64,000 nucleotides of DNA from Sorghum bicolor (Eukaryota; Streptophyta; Magnoliopsida; Poales; Poaceae): NCBI RefSeq assembly GCF_000003195.3, contig NC_012871.2, forward strand, positions 11,581,997 to 11,645,996, read 5' to 3'. This document shows positions 44,569 to 56,667 of the stretch, piece after piece. How positions within the stretch are numbered: the stretch's first letter is position 1; each line of letters begins with the position of its first letter. Made by a program: the position numbers and the translations under genes. The notes under the pieces were generated by a model. The model was given only the letters and a program-made list of their open reading frames with translations. It had not been told where the DNA came from and did not search any database.

Positions 44569-47500
44569 TGTCACACCCGGTTTTAAAGAACAAAACCAAG
44601 CAAGCCATATGTGTGCCTAGGAAGTCCACACATATAACAACAGAAAGGAATAGTATCAGAAAATAATGTTATATAGCGAAAACATACATATAATAGACAC
44701 TTACATCAGAGTATCGTGGAATGATAACTAATCTTTAGGCTCAATCTTCACACGGACGGTTGACTGGGTAACATATGCCTAGCACTTCTTGTATCCTGAG
44801 AACATCCTCCATGACTCCATCCTTCTAATCAACTCTTTCTAGTGGACTGGAGTGGTGGGAAATAGCAAGAGTGAGTACATGTCGTACTCAACAAGTATAA
44901 CTAGGGGTTCATGAGGCTCAAGTAGCTGACACTGGTTTGACTGCATTTAGCTTTTAATAGTGGATAGCATATTCATAATTAAGTAGCAAATGTCAAGGTG
45001 GCATAAATAATCCATTAATCCCATGATCAATTGTAAGCATAATTAATTCATAGCATAAACGATAATCAAATGAACATAACAACTTAATAAGCTCATCGTC
45101 GTAGCAGCAAGAACCCCCAAGGCCGCTCATAACCATGAGCACGGCTAGTATACTAGTTTTAACACTCAGCAGAGGGTGTACATCTTTACCCATGAGTCAT
45201 GATTTACCCTTTCGCCCGAGGTAGCTAATCTCTTAACTCCCTTCCTAGGGAGGTCGGCAGGGATCACTATGAAGCCTTTTAAAAGTTCGTCTAACAAGTT
45301 AGGGCCGCAAGGTTTCCTTTGCGAGCAGATATAGATACCCCCCTTCCGAATGGCACAATGACGCGCAGCCTATACACATAGGGACAGGGGCTCGCACTAT
45401 AGCCGTGTCGGTTCAGCCCCTCTAGCGCCCTTTCGGGTAACCGCTAACAAGCTAGAAAAGGTCTCCATACTGGGCTAAAGCCAGAGCCATTATAGCCCTC
45501 ATGGTTGCACTGTTGTCCCGGTGATCACTTACAGACAAGATCTCATATAGTTATTTGTCATCTTATAACGTTCATTGCATAGCTATTAATCATCTTACAA
45601 GATCATGGATTATATCAAGCACTAGCACATCTACACCAAATGCATAACAAGTAGGTAGCAAGGAATACAGGTAACAATCATATATGATTTTGCTAAGGTC
45701 GACAAGGTGATAGCATGCATATGATATATATGTAGAGTTATAAGTGAATAGGTAACAAGGATGATTCCAAGTTATACTTGCCTTAAACACTTGCTCAATT
45801 CTCACACCATCAGTTTTTGGTCATCATCTTCTAATCTTCCGCGTCCACGAACAGTTCTTGTCTATTCGTATCAAGCACCACACATAGGCAAACATACAAG
45901 CAGCAAACAGAACAACTAAGAACAATACACCATACAAGATAAAAGAGCGTACTAAAAGATAGCTAATGCTACAAGGTCACAAGAAATGCTCATAACGGAA
46001 CTATCGTTACAAAGGATACGACTATCGTGACCGCCTACAAGAAGAGATAAAAGACTACGGAGCGTATTTATTTTATTTCAGTGAAATAAGGTGATAGATA
46101 TTTTAGAGAAACATCCTAAAGTGGAATTAATCAAATTGGATTAGTTACAAAGTCGGAGTTAAAACTTAATTACATTTTAATTATAAATAATTACATATAG
46201 AATTTAATCTATTTAAGTATTTATAATTTAGAAATCATAAAGCAAGTGAGAGCAACTAATTGAATAATCATGTTTCAAGGTTTATCTAAGCAGATCATAT
46301 TTTCACAGACATTAATGTTGGTATTAATCATATTAACATTTATTTATGAAATACGAGAGCTATAAACTTAAGTTATTGTTAATAAATTAAAAGACAGGGG
46401 ATAAATATTAATCATATCAGCTACACATTTCATGTTTAGCTAAACCACTATAGTTAAGAAATATTTAAGTTGTCATTAATTGTATTAACACTTATTGATT
46501 GATTGATTGATTTATAAAGATTGAAATTATGAATCTAAGCCACTTTTAATTCAATAAGACATATATAAGCATGAATCAAATTAATATGATTAATTAAATT
46601 TATAAACTCATAACATGACAAATATTGTTACTAACTCATAACTTAAAGTTGGTGTGGTCACAACGCAACCAAAAACAGAATTATAACCCTAGATTCTTTT
46701 TTTATTAGGAAGCTATTAATTAAATATTAAATAAATTACATTTAAATCAATAAATTCAGAATTGAGTTACATAATAAATATTTATACTACTAAGTAGAAT
46801 CCGTCGATACGAATCTAACGCAACTTAAATCACTCAAATCGGTCGTAAAACGAATAAACGACAGAGATTAAACAAGCAGTGGCAAAACCGTAATAACCTT
46901 ATCTTCTACCTTGGTCGTCGTTTCCATCTGGATGTGGCCCTGGCCATGGTTGAGTGCTGATGCTGCTGCACCAATCGCACGAGAGGAGGATGGCCTCTGC
47001 GCTGGCCTGCCAACCGGCCGTAGACGGCGCTGGGCACGCACCCACGACGGGCTAGGCTAGGAGTCTTCACGGCAGCCTACCTCCACGGGCTGCACAGAGC
47101 CGGCCACGCGATCGACGGTGGCCACGCAAACCACAGGACTCGGCTTGGCGGCGCAGTTTGGCTGTGACGCAGCCAAGGGCCAGGACGGTCGGAACGAAGG
47201 AGCTTTGTGGTCGTCAATGGAGTTTATCCCGGAATCTCGTCGGAAAAGCGATAGAAGGTTAGGGAACCATAAAACTGACATGCCGGTGTAGAGAATGACG
47301 AAACGAACCTCGAGGTGGAAGCGGAATTCGCCAGAGATGAGGAACGTGGCCGGAAAAGCTCGCCGAACCTTCGCCGGAAGTTCGCCGGAGCTCTAGGTTT
47401 CGAAACTTCGGCTTTAGATCTACGACGATAGAAGTAGCGGCTCAGAAAAGTGGTTGTACTTTCGGAATCTGGCATATATATAGTGTTAGGGTTTTGGGTT

Positions 47501-47833
47501 GATGGAAAAACGAGATATTTTATTAATTTCGGAATTAATTAATTTCGTGAATAAAAATAATTCTAGAAAATCCAGAGTTGATATTTAAGGTCAAAAAAAA
47601 TACTCCGAAGGCTCAAAAAATTATAAGAAAATTTTTAGAGATATTTTAGAACACGAGGAACCCAAATAAAATATTTATAGCTCATGAAAAGATATCTAAA
47701 AGTATTTTAAAATTAGATTATGCTCATAGGAAAGTGCAAAAGAATTTCAGAAAAAACTAGAAAACTCCCGAGAAATTTTAATAGATCGATTGATGGAAGA
47801 TATACCCAAAATCAAAAATTTTGGGGTGTGACA
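44569..47833 (-). repeat. 5' LTR of D
   Basis: 3265 bp, very similar to 40035-43369. It lacks a few dozen bases in the GC-rich block (near 47115, where gttcgacggtggcgcctatg of the left copy is cut short) and two shorter segments near 47275 and 47468. TATA at about 47474-47482. Confidence 0.9.
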
Positions 47834-48527
47834 AAAACCAAAGAGGCATAGATGGGAAAGAAATACAAAAAAATCAAACGTCCCCGTCATGAAGAAAAAA
47901 GAAAAGAGGGAAAAATATACACAAGATAGAGCCCATATGTTTTCCTCTCTCTCTCTTTTATCCTTCAAAATAAAAGAGAGTCATGATGCAGAAAGGAGTG
48001 ACCAAAAATATTTAGAATTAGGATTTTCATCAATTCCACAAACAATTTCCACACACTTGCACGATCTCAATCAAGGCGTAAGGCTTGTATCTCCTGGTGA
48101 TCCGGTTTTTGACTTCGCAACATATGTGCTGCAAGTATGCCCACCTTTTATACCTACCCAAAAAACCAGATAAAGCTTTTAGAGGTAGGAAGATCATAAG
48201 AAGGCATCAATCTTCTATGCCTTGGTAAGGAACCACTTACACATATGAGCGATTTGAGAGAATCATTCAAGGAATCACAAGTCATGTTTTTATTTCAAAA
48301 ACTTACAAAAACCCAAGTGTCTTAAGTAATAGCAAAGTCAAAGGACTTGAATTTAGGATGTTCCATATTTCAATCACCAAAGATTTATGTGGTAGACACA
48401 TTGAAGTTCACAAACCCAGGTGAAGCTTGGAATAACCTGTATGCAGGCTCTTTGACAAGGATGATGAACCCATTTGGTCCTAAGTGCCTTCACTCGAGGA
48501 CGAGCAAAGGACCAAGTGTGGGGGAGT
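47834..48527 (+). other. Non-coding 3' end of C and polypurine tract
   Basis: Purine-rich, with no gene. 48246-48325 matches the block conserved in A, B and F (gcgatttgagagaatc, caaaaacttacaaaaaccc). The polypurine tract accaagtgtgggggagt (48511-48527) directly precedes the LTR. Confidence 0.82.
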
Positions 48528-50247
48528 TGTTGGCGATGCTTATTATATAAAAATAAATATATTTTTATAAATAAAAATAAATAGAAAATAGGGCTTTGAT
48601 CTAATCTTTCCACGAGTTTTGGTATATATGCTATTTTCAGGTATGACATGTGGAAAAGTGCAAAAGATACAAGAAATGCGCAATGCAAGAATTCATATTT
48701 AGAAAAGACGCAAACCAACTCCAATAGAGAAAAGCCCACAAAAGATGAACTGGACCCATCCGTAACCACGAGGAGGATCAGGGCCCAGAGCACAACCGAC
48801 TATGCGAAGGTGGTGGCCCGGGGGGCCCACCCAGGTTGCGGGCGCAACCAGGTGCGGACGCAACCCTGGTGGCGGTTCCTCGGCCCCACCTTCTGGCGGT
48901 TGGATGGCAACATGCATAGGACGGTTTCACCCACTACTATACTTAGATCCCGCAAACCGTCCTAGTTGAGCTATAAATAGATGGCTCCCCTCTCATTTGT
49001 AACACACACCGTCATTTGGAGCAACACACCTCACATTCTACACTTGTTCTCTTTAGTTTAGTACTAGTAGTAGAGCAAGGCAAGGCTAGCAAGGAGAGCT
49101 TGTCTCCTTGGAGGATCAAGAGTGTCTTGGTATGAAGACAATTATGCCTTCCTCCATGAGCGAGTTCTTATATTCTTTATACAGTTATGCTTTTGATCTA
49201 GAGTATAGTCTTGTTCATATCATGATCATAGTTTATGAGCTAGTTCATAGTTCTAGCTCTATGTTCTTGATATGTTCATCACAGTTCTTCATCGTTCATC
49301 AAGTTAATATGAATAGAGGAAGAACTAGGGATGAGATAATGGTTCTTTGGGCTGTAATGGTCACCCTTAGCCGAGCCTGTCAATCCGAAGGGTTGGGGTC
49401 CCGGGAGGCTAGGGGGTGTTTCCAAGTACACGGGCATGGTGCTCTGGTATGCGGAGACCCGAGGATATGCGGGTATCCCACGGGCAGAGGGGTAGGTGGC
49501 AGGGTGGTGACAGCCCTGTCATCCTTCGTATTCCCCCATGTTCAGATATTCGGTAGGAGTCATGTAAAGTCTCTATTTGGTGGCAGACCAGCTATGGAGA
49601 TCTCCCTAGTATCTCAGACTTAGCTCTAATTTGTTCTTATTAGCTAGATGACCTGCTAACAGATCTATTGTATAACTTGTATATGAACATGCCTGCTCGC
49701 GTAGTTATTCTTTTATTCTTTGTTTTTCCTTTATTCCTCGAGGTTCCTCCGATGCGTGTCCGCTATCAATTCAACTACATGCTTACCCCTGTTTATACTA
49801 TATCTACCATGCATTTCAATAAGTAATCATGTTTATAACCAAAGCTAGATGCATTCACAATGCCTTCGTACGAGAAATTATAAATACGACACCCCTGAAT
49901 ACTCACGGGTTGAAATGCTACAATGATAGTTCTGTGCGCTTGCAGAGCAATTTATTTCTATAACTGAGCTATCGATTGGCGTACCTAAGTACCTTTACTT
50001 AGGATTGTAATCCTTGTGCACCCACACAGCGCCGGGCCACAGCTTGCATATCGTAAGTAAGGATGGCTAGGAAGGCTAATCTGGCAATTCTAATCATCAG
50101 CTGCACTGCCTAGGCCAGCGCCGTAAAAGGCCTTGGGTTATCCTTCTGAAGTGATGGTGGTTAGGATATGCCAAGTACGTTTTTATTGTTATTATTAAGG
50201 ATGGACTAAAACTCTATCTTTAATAGTTTCGCTGAGAAACGCCATCA
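48528..50247 (+). repeat. 3' LTR of C
   Basis: 1720 bp, TG...CA, followed by gtaac. GGCGCAACC (48841-48849) and GACGCAACC (48857-48865) are 16 bp apart; TATAAATA at 48972-48979. Close to the 5' LTR by eye. Confidence 0.92.
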
Positions 50248-50500
50248 GTAACACATGTCTCTTTTCATTTTCTCTCGAAATACTATTGATAATCTTAATA
50301 TAACTAATACCTTCTTTTAATTTTAATTGAAGACTGAATGGTTGAAGCAAAAACTCATGCAACATGAACAACTCAAAGCAATTCAAGAGGCAATAGCAAG
50401 ATTTCTTCGGGAACAAGTCATAAATCCAAGCGGCGAGTTCCACTATAATCCTAACGAGAAGATGATTCCAAACAATGATGATCATTTGTATGCTTTGTAG
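50248..50500 (+). pseudogene. CACTA1 gene, last exon beyond element C
   Basis: After the second gtaac comes an intron-like T-rich stretch, an AG at 50331-50332 and 56 codons (50333-50500) reading TEWLKQKLMQHEQLKAIQEA, INPSGEFHYNPNE and a stop. This is the usual C-terminus after the Ulp1 domain in grass CACTA genes. It shows the gene was one unit before C inserted. A donor GT at 14255 fits by position but gives the wrong phase with this exon, so either a base was lost or another donor was used. Confidence 0.72.
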
Positions 50501-50631
50501 ATCTTTGGATGATGAAGTACAACTTGTAATAGGTTTAGAGTATGAACTTTGGGGTACAACTTGTGCAGTAATAGATTTGAAGAACAGCTTCTATATATTT
50601 ATGTATAAAATAAGCTTATTGTCATATGCTG

Positions 50632-50633
<2 letters not shown>

Positions 50634-50685
<52 letters not shown>
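50634..50685. repeat. TA microsatellite inside a short palindrome
   Basis: About 25 TA units flanked by tgctgctaa on the left and ttagcagca on the right, so the whole tract can fold back on itself. Confidence 0.85.
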
Positions 50686-50687
<2 letters not shown>

Positions 50688-50766
50688 CAGCAAAGAAAAC
50701 ATATTGTATAAATAAACAAAACTAAAAGAAGAACTGAAAAGAAAAGAAAAAGAATAAACAAGGGGC

Positions 50767-51005
50767 CCTTTAGTCTTAGGCGGTACTACCAGCTAGGACT
50801 AAAGGATGCTGCTGCGTGGCACCGCTGGTAGCACCCTTTAATCCCGGCTGGTAATACCGCCCGGGACTAAAAGGTGGGGCTTTGGCCCCGGTGCACGGAG
50901 CCGGGACTAAAGGGGAGGCCTTTAGTCCCACAAGCGTAGTCCTGTCTCGGAATCCGAGGCTAAAACCCCTTCCCGGCTGGGACATAAGGCCGATTCTGTA
51001 GCAGT
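50767..51005 (+). repeat. CACTA1 right subterminal repeats and terminal inverted repeat
   Basis: Several copies of ctttagtccc/gggactaaag in both orientations (50767-50975), then the terminus whose minus strand is CACTGCTACAGAATCGGCC, ending at 51005. These are binding-site-like repeats typical of grass CACTA ends. The left partner is not in the window. Confidence 0.78.
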
Positions 51006-51326
51006 GTGCACAACACAATGGCACATATTTCTTTCGAGATATACCTACTGCATGCATCTGAACACCATGTTACGGTACTTGAAGGGAACCTAATTAACGT
51101 GGCTTCCCTTGGAAAGCAAGTTAGTAGTTAAAAATAATAATCACGTTATATTACGGTACTTGATGGCAGTTTAGTAGTTAGAAATAAAATCAAGTTTCAT
51201 TAAATGAATAACGATGTAACCATGGTCACAGGCTTGTTGCGCCCTCCATCATCTCTCATGTGCCCAGCACCGACGTCAACCACACACTGCTTCTCGTCCT
51301 GCCGCTAGCACCAAAGGTAGCACCAC
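51006..51326. other. Low-copy flank, left half
   Basis: No transposon signature was recognised. A segment reading ttacggtacttga occurs twice (about 51071, 51153). It continues at 54913 after removal of the solo LTR. Short frames only. Confidence 0.5.
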
Positions 51327-54300
51327 TGTCACATCCGGTTTTAAAGAACAAAACCAGGCTAGCCATTTGTGTGTCTAGGAAGTCCACACATACAACAACG
51401 GAAGCAATAGTATCAAAAACAATGTTATATAGCGAAAACATACTTATAATTAACACTTACATCAGAGAATCGCAGAATGGTAACAAGTCTTTAGGCTCAA
51501 TCTTCACAGGGACGGTTGACTGGGGGTAACATATGCCTAGCACTTCTTGTATCCTGAGAACGTCCTTCGTAATTCCATTGCTCTTCTGATCAACTCTTAC
51601 TAGTAAACTAAAGTGGTAGGAAATAGCAAGAGTGAGCACATATCGTACTCAACAAGTATAACCAGGGGTTCATGAGGCTCAAATAGCTGACATTGGTTTG
51701 ATTGCATTTAGCTTTTATGTGTATGTAGCATATTTATCATTAAATAGCATATATCAAGGTAACATAATTAATCCCATAACCACATGATCCATGTATACAA
51801 GAATTAAGAATAACACATATAAACAACAAAATAAACTATCATTTATCATCATTAATCACGTTCATCAGTGTCCATCTATTCCGTCAGTTTTTCGGGCCGC
51901 CTGTATCCGTGGGCACGGCTAGTATACCAGATTTAACACTCTGCAGAGGTTGTACATCTTTACCCATGAGTCATGATTTACCCTTTCGCCCGAGGTAGCT
52001 AGTCTCTTAACCCCCTTCCTAGGGAGGTTGGTAGGGATCACTATGAAGCCTTTCAAAAGTTCATCTAACATGTTGGGCCGCAAGGTTTCCTTCGCGAGCA
52101 GATATAGACACCCTCTTTCTGAATGGCACAATGACGCGCAGCCTATATACATAGGGACAGGGGCTCGCACTATACCCGTGTTGGTTCAGCCCCTCTAGCG
52201 CCCTTTCGGGTAACCTATAACAAGCTAGAAAAGGTCTTCATACTGAGCTAAAGCCAGAGCCATATAGCCCTCATGGTTGTACGAGTTGTCCCAGCTTTTG
52301 CCAAGGGATAAGTCCTTATGAAGGGTCAAGATCAATGTAGCAAAAGCTAGAGTTCTTTCCAGCCTTTATGTTCAAGTTGCTAGAAAGCTTATTTTATTGT
52401 TTATTGTATATCCAAATATTCATGTTACAAGATCATGGATTGTAATCAAGCACTAGCAAGAACTACCCAAATGCATATCCAAATAGGTACCAAGGAATTC
52501 AAGATAACAATCATTTATGATTTTAGTAGGGTCATCAAGGTGGACACATGCATATGATATATGTATTAAAAGTGTGTAGCTAACAAGGATGGTCCCAAGT
52601 TATACTTGCCTTAAACACTTGCTCAATTGTTACATCATAAACTTTTGGTCATCATCTTGTGATCTTTGGTGTCCACAAACAGTTCTCGTCTACTCATTGC
52701 AAACACCACACATAGGCAAACATACAAGCAACAAATAAAAGTAACTAAAAACAATACACCATACAAGATAAAAGAGCGTATTAAAAGAGAACTAATTACT
52801 ATGGTAATAAGAACACAAGGAACACCGAGAACAGGGCTGCAATAAAATGACTACCGATAATTTTATATTATAAAGAAAAACAACTATAAGCTTGATTTAT
52901 TTTAAGTGGGGAAAACCATATGAATGACATTAATTTAAATTAGTCAACTCTATTTTAATTTAAAACTCTAAGTTAGAACTAGTCATGTTTTTATTTATAA
53001 ATATTGATGTATAAGTCCAGCAGGTTAGATGTCTATTTTATTTTATAAAATAAATCACAGGTGAGAACGTCTAATTTGAATTTAATAAAATCATGTTTAA
53101 GCTTATGAATTTAATTAACATAGTACGATAGGTAAAAATTGGTCATATTGAAATATTTTCTTTATGAAAAGTCGAGACTTAAACATAGCTTGTTTTTAAT
53201 TACAAATGCAAGTTGCATCCACATTATTCCAATTAACATTAAATAAATTCAGAAAACATATGGCATGTATATACAGTCAGTAGAATCAAAATAAATGGAG
53301 CTAATAAATAACTAAGACATGATGATAATAAGTTCAGAGCAAGGATGAACATATGAGTGCTTATGTAGTTTAGAGAATTATCTCGAGGATGTACAAAAGG
53401 AGAATTTTCTCAGATGGAGGGATAGATAGAGAATGATCATTTATTATGTCTGAATGACATATGCGTGACATCAGCATAAACTTTAATCAATAAGATGTGC
53501 GTCTCACCTTTAATCAAATATGCATGACGCTTGTTAATTTCTTGTGTCAAGGCAATGGAAGAAATAGCATCTACATGCTTGCTGGCCTTTTGCTTACATG
53601 TACGTGATGGTGAGTTCTGCTTGTGATGGCTAGCGACAGCAACATCCACAAGCAAGTAGCAGCGACGTAGTCGACCAAGCTACTCGGCAACATCAAGGAC
53701 GGCGGTGGCCAGCACAAACTAGCATAGGGAAGCCAAGCAGAGGATGGTGATTATTAGCTCCAATGGCAAGACGAAGGAGCACACATCTATGGTGAGGACT
53801 TACCCTGCAGGATCCTGAATAGAGTAGAACACGCACACTTGGAAGCGATCTCCGGCGATAAGGCACAGCGGGATGGCCGGACGTGAAGGAGTCCGATCGA
53901 ACTTCTCCATGATCTACGTGCTTGAACGTAGGGGTGCAGTAGTCTAAGGCGCCACATGCAGCTGGCTGGTGACGGCGGCACTTGACCTGACGACCACGGT
54001 GATGGTGCCTGCTAGGGTTTGGGGAATAGGGCAGGCAGGCCGGGGTGTCATATTTAATTGGCAACCCAAGTTGGAAAAGCATAAGCCTATATTGCAGGAA
54101 GGAGACGTACAGGTTTCTAATATTGGGCTGCCTTCAAAGGATGATATCCATACATTTGTATTAGTTGGATTCGATGCAAGCCTGATATAATATGATTGAA
54201 ACAATCTCAGGTAATACGTGAAAAATACATAGAGAAATAGTTTGGGCTGAGATGGATTAGTTTTAGAATTAATTATTTTTGAATTGATTTATTTTTTTGG

Positions 54301-54907
54301 GTATAAAATAATAATTCCAGAAAGGTCTAGAATTGATGTCCTAAGCCTACAAAATACACCGAAAGCTCTGAAAATTCAGAGAAAATTATCAGAGACATTA
54401 TGGAATATGAGAAACCCAAATAAAATATTTGGAGCTCATGGTAAGATAACTTGGAGCATAAAAAAATAGATTATGCTCCTAGAAAAATAAGAAGATGTTC
54501 TAGAAATAGCCTGAATAATTCTCATGAAGGTTCAGAGATAGGTTGACGGATGAGGAAAGGAAACGAGTAATTTAGACTACAAAGTTTTTGGGAACCTTCA
54601 AAAGAATAATTAAATTGAATACAAGAGATTTGGTTATAGAAAAAGACAGAGACACACTGGAGAGAAAACAACGACTACTAAACGTACTCTAAGACTTTAC
54701 TCACTTACAACACAAAGTCAAGCAACAAGCAAGCATCACACCATATCAATCCAATTAAATTTAGAAAATTTAATGAATGATATATTTCACATAACTAATT
54801 GACTCTATTTAAACTAACGTTAATTTTTTTTATCCAAATGTCAAAATATTTATTTTAGTTAGTGTTTTCTATGCACAACCCAAAATTGAAAATTTTGGGG
54901 TGTGACA
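51327..54907 (-). repeat. Solo LTR of the long-LTR (D) family
   Basis: 3581 bp from tgtcacatccgg to ggggtgtgaca, with a perfect accac duplication (51322-51326, 54908-54912) and no internal domain. It aligns with the D LTRs but is diverged. Frames at 53693-54204 overlap on both strands in its GC-rich part and carry no domain. Confidence 0.92.
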
Positions 54908-54912
54908 ACCAC

Positions 54913-55414
54913 ACGCACAAAAGAGCAGTATCCCATTACAGCTGTTTTATTGGTGTCTATGACTTCCCTAGCTTGGACAACGGTGGCAGGTGAAACTGCC
55001 GTCTTGCGAGATCTGATAGCGAGGTATTAAGGCTAGAGCGGCTCCTGCGTGAAATAGAAGGAAAAAGGGGGTCGCGGGTGATCACCAAAGGTTTTATAGG
55101 GACTTGATGGGTGCTCTAAGGCAACAAATCCTGTGAAGAACGGGATTGGGGCTCAGTCCCGTTTGGTGAGGAATCCGGCTCCTTGCCGTCTCAAGTAGAA
55201 GACAACGCTGACAAACGGGCCCACTGCGTCAGGAACCATAGTGAAGAGGAGGCAGGTGTGTCTTCCAGGCAGGTCCTGGTTGGCAGTACTTGATGATTAT
55301 AGTACCATTATTATTTATCTATATTTATCTTGTGACCTCTGTCTGTTATGAAGTAGACTATACGATTCATTCTATATAGTTTCTTATAAATACAATAGAA
55401 TATAGTTTACCACT
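54913..55414. other. Low-copy flank, right half
   Basis: Continuation of 51006-51326. No repeat or gene was recognised; GC is moderate. It ends at the F insertion (ccact, 55410-55414). Confidence 0.5.
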
Positions 55415-56648
55415 TGTTGATATTTGGAAACGCAATAAGGAATTGATCCGCAAGCGCACGGATATCGGTGAGCACTTCACCCGGGAGGTTATCCAGAGTA
55501 TCGTATTTATTTTTTTACCACTAGGAGAAAGAGTGCATCTGACTAACCGGTCTATTACTACTAACCTTTTAGGCACAAAGAATGTCTTTCGATGTGAGTG
55601 ATAAATAGAGAAGACTGCAACCGTAGTCTCCTTCTAACCTTGGTAAGGATGATCTACTGTTCTAATGGGGAGGCTAACGGAATCTAGACACCACAAAGGA
55701 TGTTCAACCCGCACCTATAAACCCTATCCTTCCTGCTAACGAGATGTGATCTGCAAAGGTAACTCGGAATTGTCACGTTCCTCACTACTACCACGGTCCA
55801 GCTAGTCAGGGAATATCTATGAGTACCCTAGCCTAAACACCACGTTTACGCCAGCAATGATTACTCTAAACTCTTCGCGAAGAGATTAAAGTAAACTCAT
55901 AAACCATAAGAACAATAAAACAAGAACTTACTAGAATTTAGAAGTCGAAATACTGAAGAATCCTAGGAGCAAGCTTCGGGTTAGGAGAACTTGATCCCGC
56001 AGGTACAAGCTTGGAGTAGACACCGACAGGCCGGGCTTCCTCCAATCTACACCTCCACTCTATCTCTCTCAATCTAGTAGAAACTAGAAGATCTATTTCT
56101 ACCTTACATTGGTTGCTAAGCCTAAAAAGAAATATTAATTAGAGAAGAGGTTTTCCTTCGAGGGCACCCCTCAGTCTCTATGATAATTTCTTCATGTCTT
56201 CTCCAGGGACCAGGGGGTCTCCTTATATAGTCCTCCTCCTCTATGCGTTTTTGGGTCGGTAGGCGAGGTGGTACTATGTTTTTCTTGATCCAATAGGTCG
56301 GTGGAATATCCCGTGCGAAGAGAGTCCTGAATGGCTTCCAGCAGGGGGCGGGCGCCCAGGTCACCAGGGCGGGCGCCCTGGGCCTGGCCCCTTTCGGCCT
56401 CCGTCTTCTTCCCGTGGCTTCTGGAGTCTTCTAGATGATAGAAAATCGCGCGGTGCGTTGATATCTCTATGTAATCCCGACATGTGGGCCTCTCTTCCTT
56501 ATTTCCTGATAACCCCCTGCAGAAATAGGTAAACAACAAAACTCGTGCAATTCCGTCAGATCAAACCCTAATTCTAGGTGCTGTTTGCATATTGGTCCTT
56601 TCTCTTATTTATTTGATAATTAAAATTGATACTTAAGAACCGTCAACA
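55415..56648 (-). repeat. 3' LTR of F
   Basis: 1234 bp, TG...CA. GGGCGCCC boxes at 56350-56357 and 56371-56378, 21 bp apart; TATATAA on the minus strand at 56223-56229. Confidence 0.93.
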
Positions 56649-56667
56649 AATACCCCCATACTTAGGC
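56649..56667 (-). other. Polypurine tract of F
   Basis: The minus strand reads aagtatgggggtatt before the LTR start TGTTGACGG. Confidence 0.8.

Larger units (their letters stand above)
40035..47833 (-). mobile_element. Element D: non-coding LTR retrotransposon with 3.3 kb LTRs (LARD-like)
   Basis: Direct LTRs (40035-43369, 44569-47833) start tgtcacaccc and end gggtgtgaca. A primer binding site complementary to initiator tRNA-Met lies by the right LTR and a polypurine tract by the left, so it is on the minus strand. Flanks are aaaat (40030-40034) and aaaac (47834-47838), a target duplication with one change. The 1.2 kb interior has no gag or pol. The LTR ends and tRNA-iMet site are like those of Tekay/Del chromoviruses, which may supply the enzymes; that link is inferred. 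Confidence 0.9.
14260..50247 (+). mobile_element. Element C: non-autonomous Athila-lineage element with gag-protease and accessory ORF
   Basis: Bounded by TG...CA LTRs with a perfect gtaac duplication at 14255-14259 and 50248-50252. Its own DNA is the 5' LTR (14260-15872 plus 35045-35152), primer binding site (35161-35177), gag-protease (35316-37651), accessory ORF (38535-39118), non-coding 3' region, polypurine tract and 3' LTR (48528-50247). There is no RT, RNase H or integrase. Elements B and D are nested in it. Confidence 0.9.
7554..51005 (+). mobile_element. CACTA1: decayed CACTA (En/Spm) transposon, interrupted by later insertions
   Basis: The oldest recognisable layer. It holds a gene with an En/Spm plant-transposase-type domain and a Ulp1 protease domain (7554-14259 plus 50333-50500) and a right end at 51005. 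There the minus strand reads CACTGCTACAGAATCGGCC, a CACTA-type terminal inverted repeat preceded by subterminal ctttagtccc/gggactaaag repeats. The left terminus is not in the window. A solo LTR (8192-11126) and element C (14260-50247, itself loaded with B, A, D and a second CACTA) sit inside it. Only about 4.5 kb of this span is CACTA1 DNA. Confidence 0.75.

Noticed and set aside
50195..50485. Minus-strand 96-codon frame over the last CACTA1 exon
   Set aside because: The plus strand carries the expected C-terminal exon of the Ulp1-type gene; the minus frame is a shadow.
53693..54204. Overlapping frames in the GC-rich part of the solo LTR at 51327-54907
   Set aside because: Same situation as in D: LTR leader sequence, open frames on both strands, no domain.
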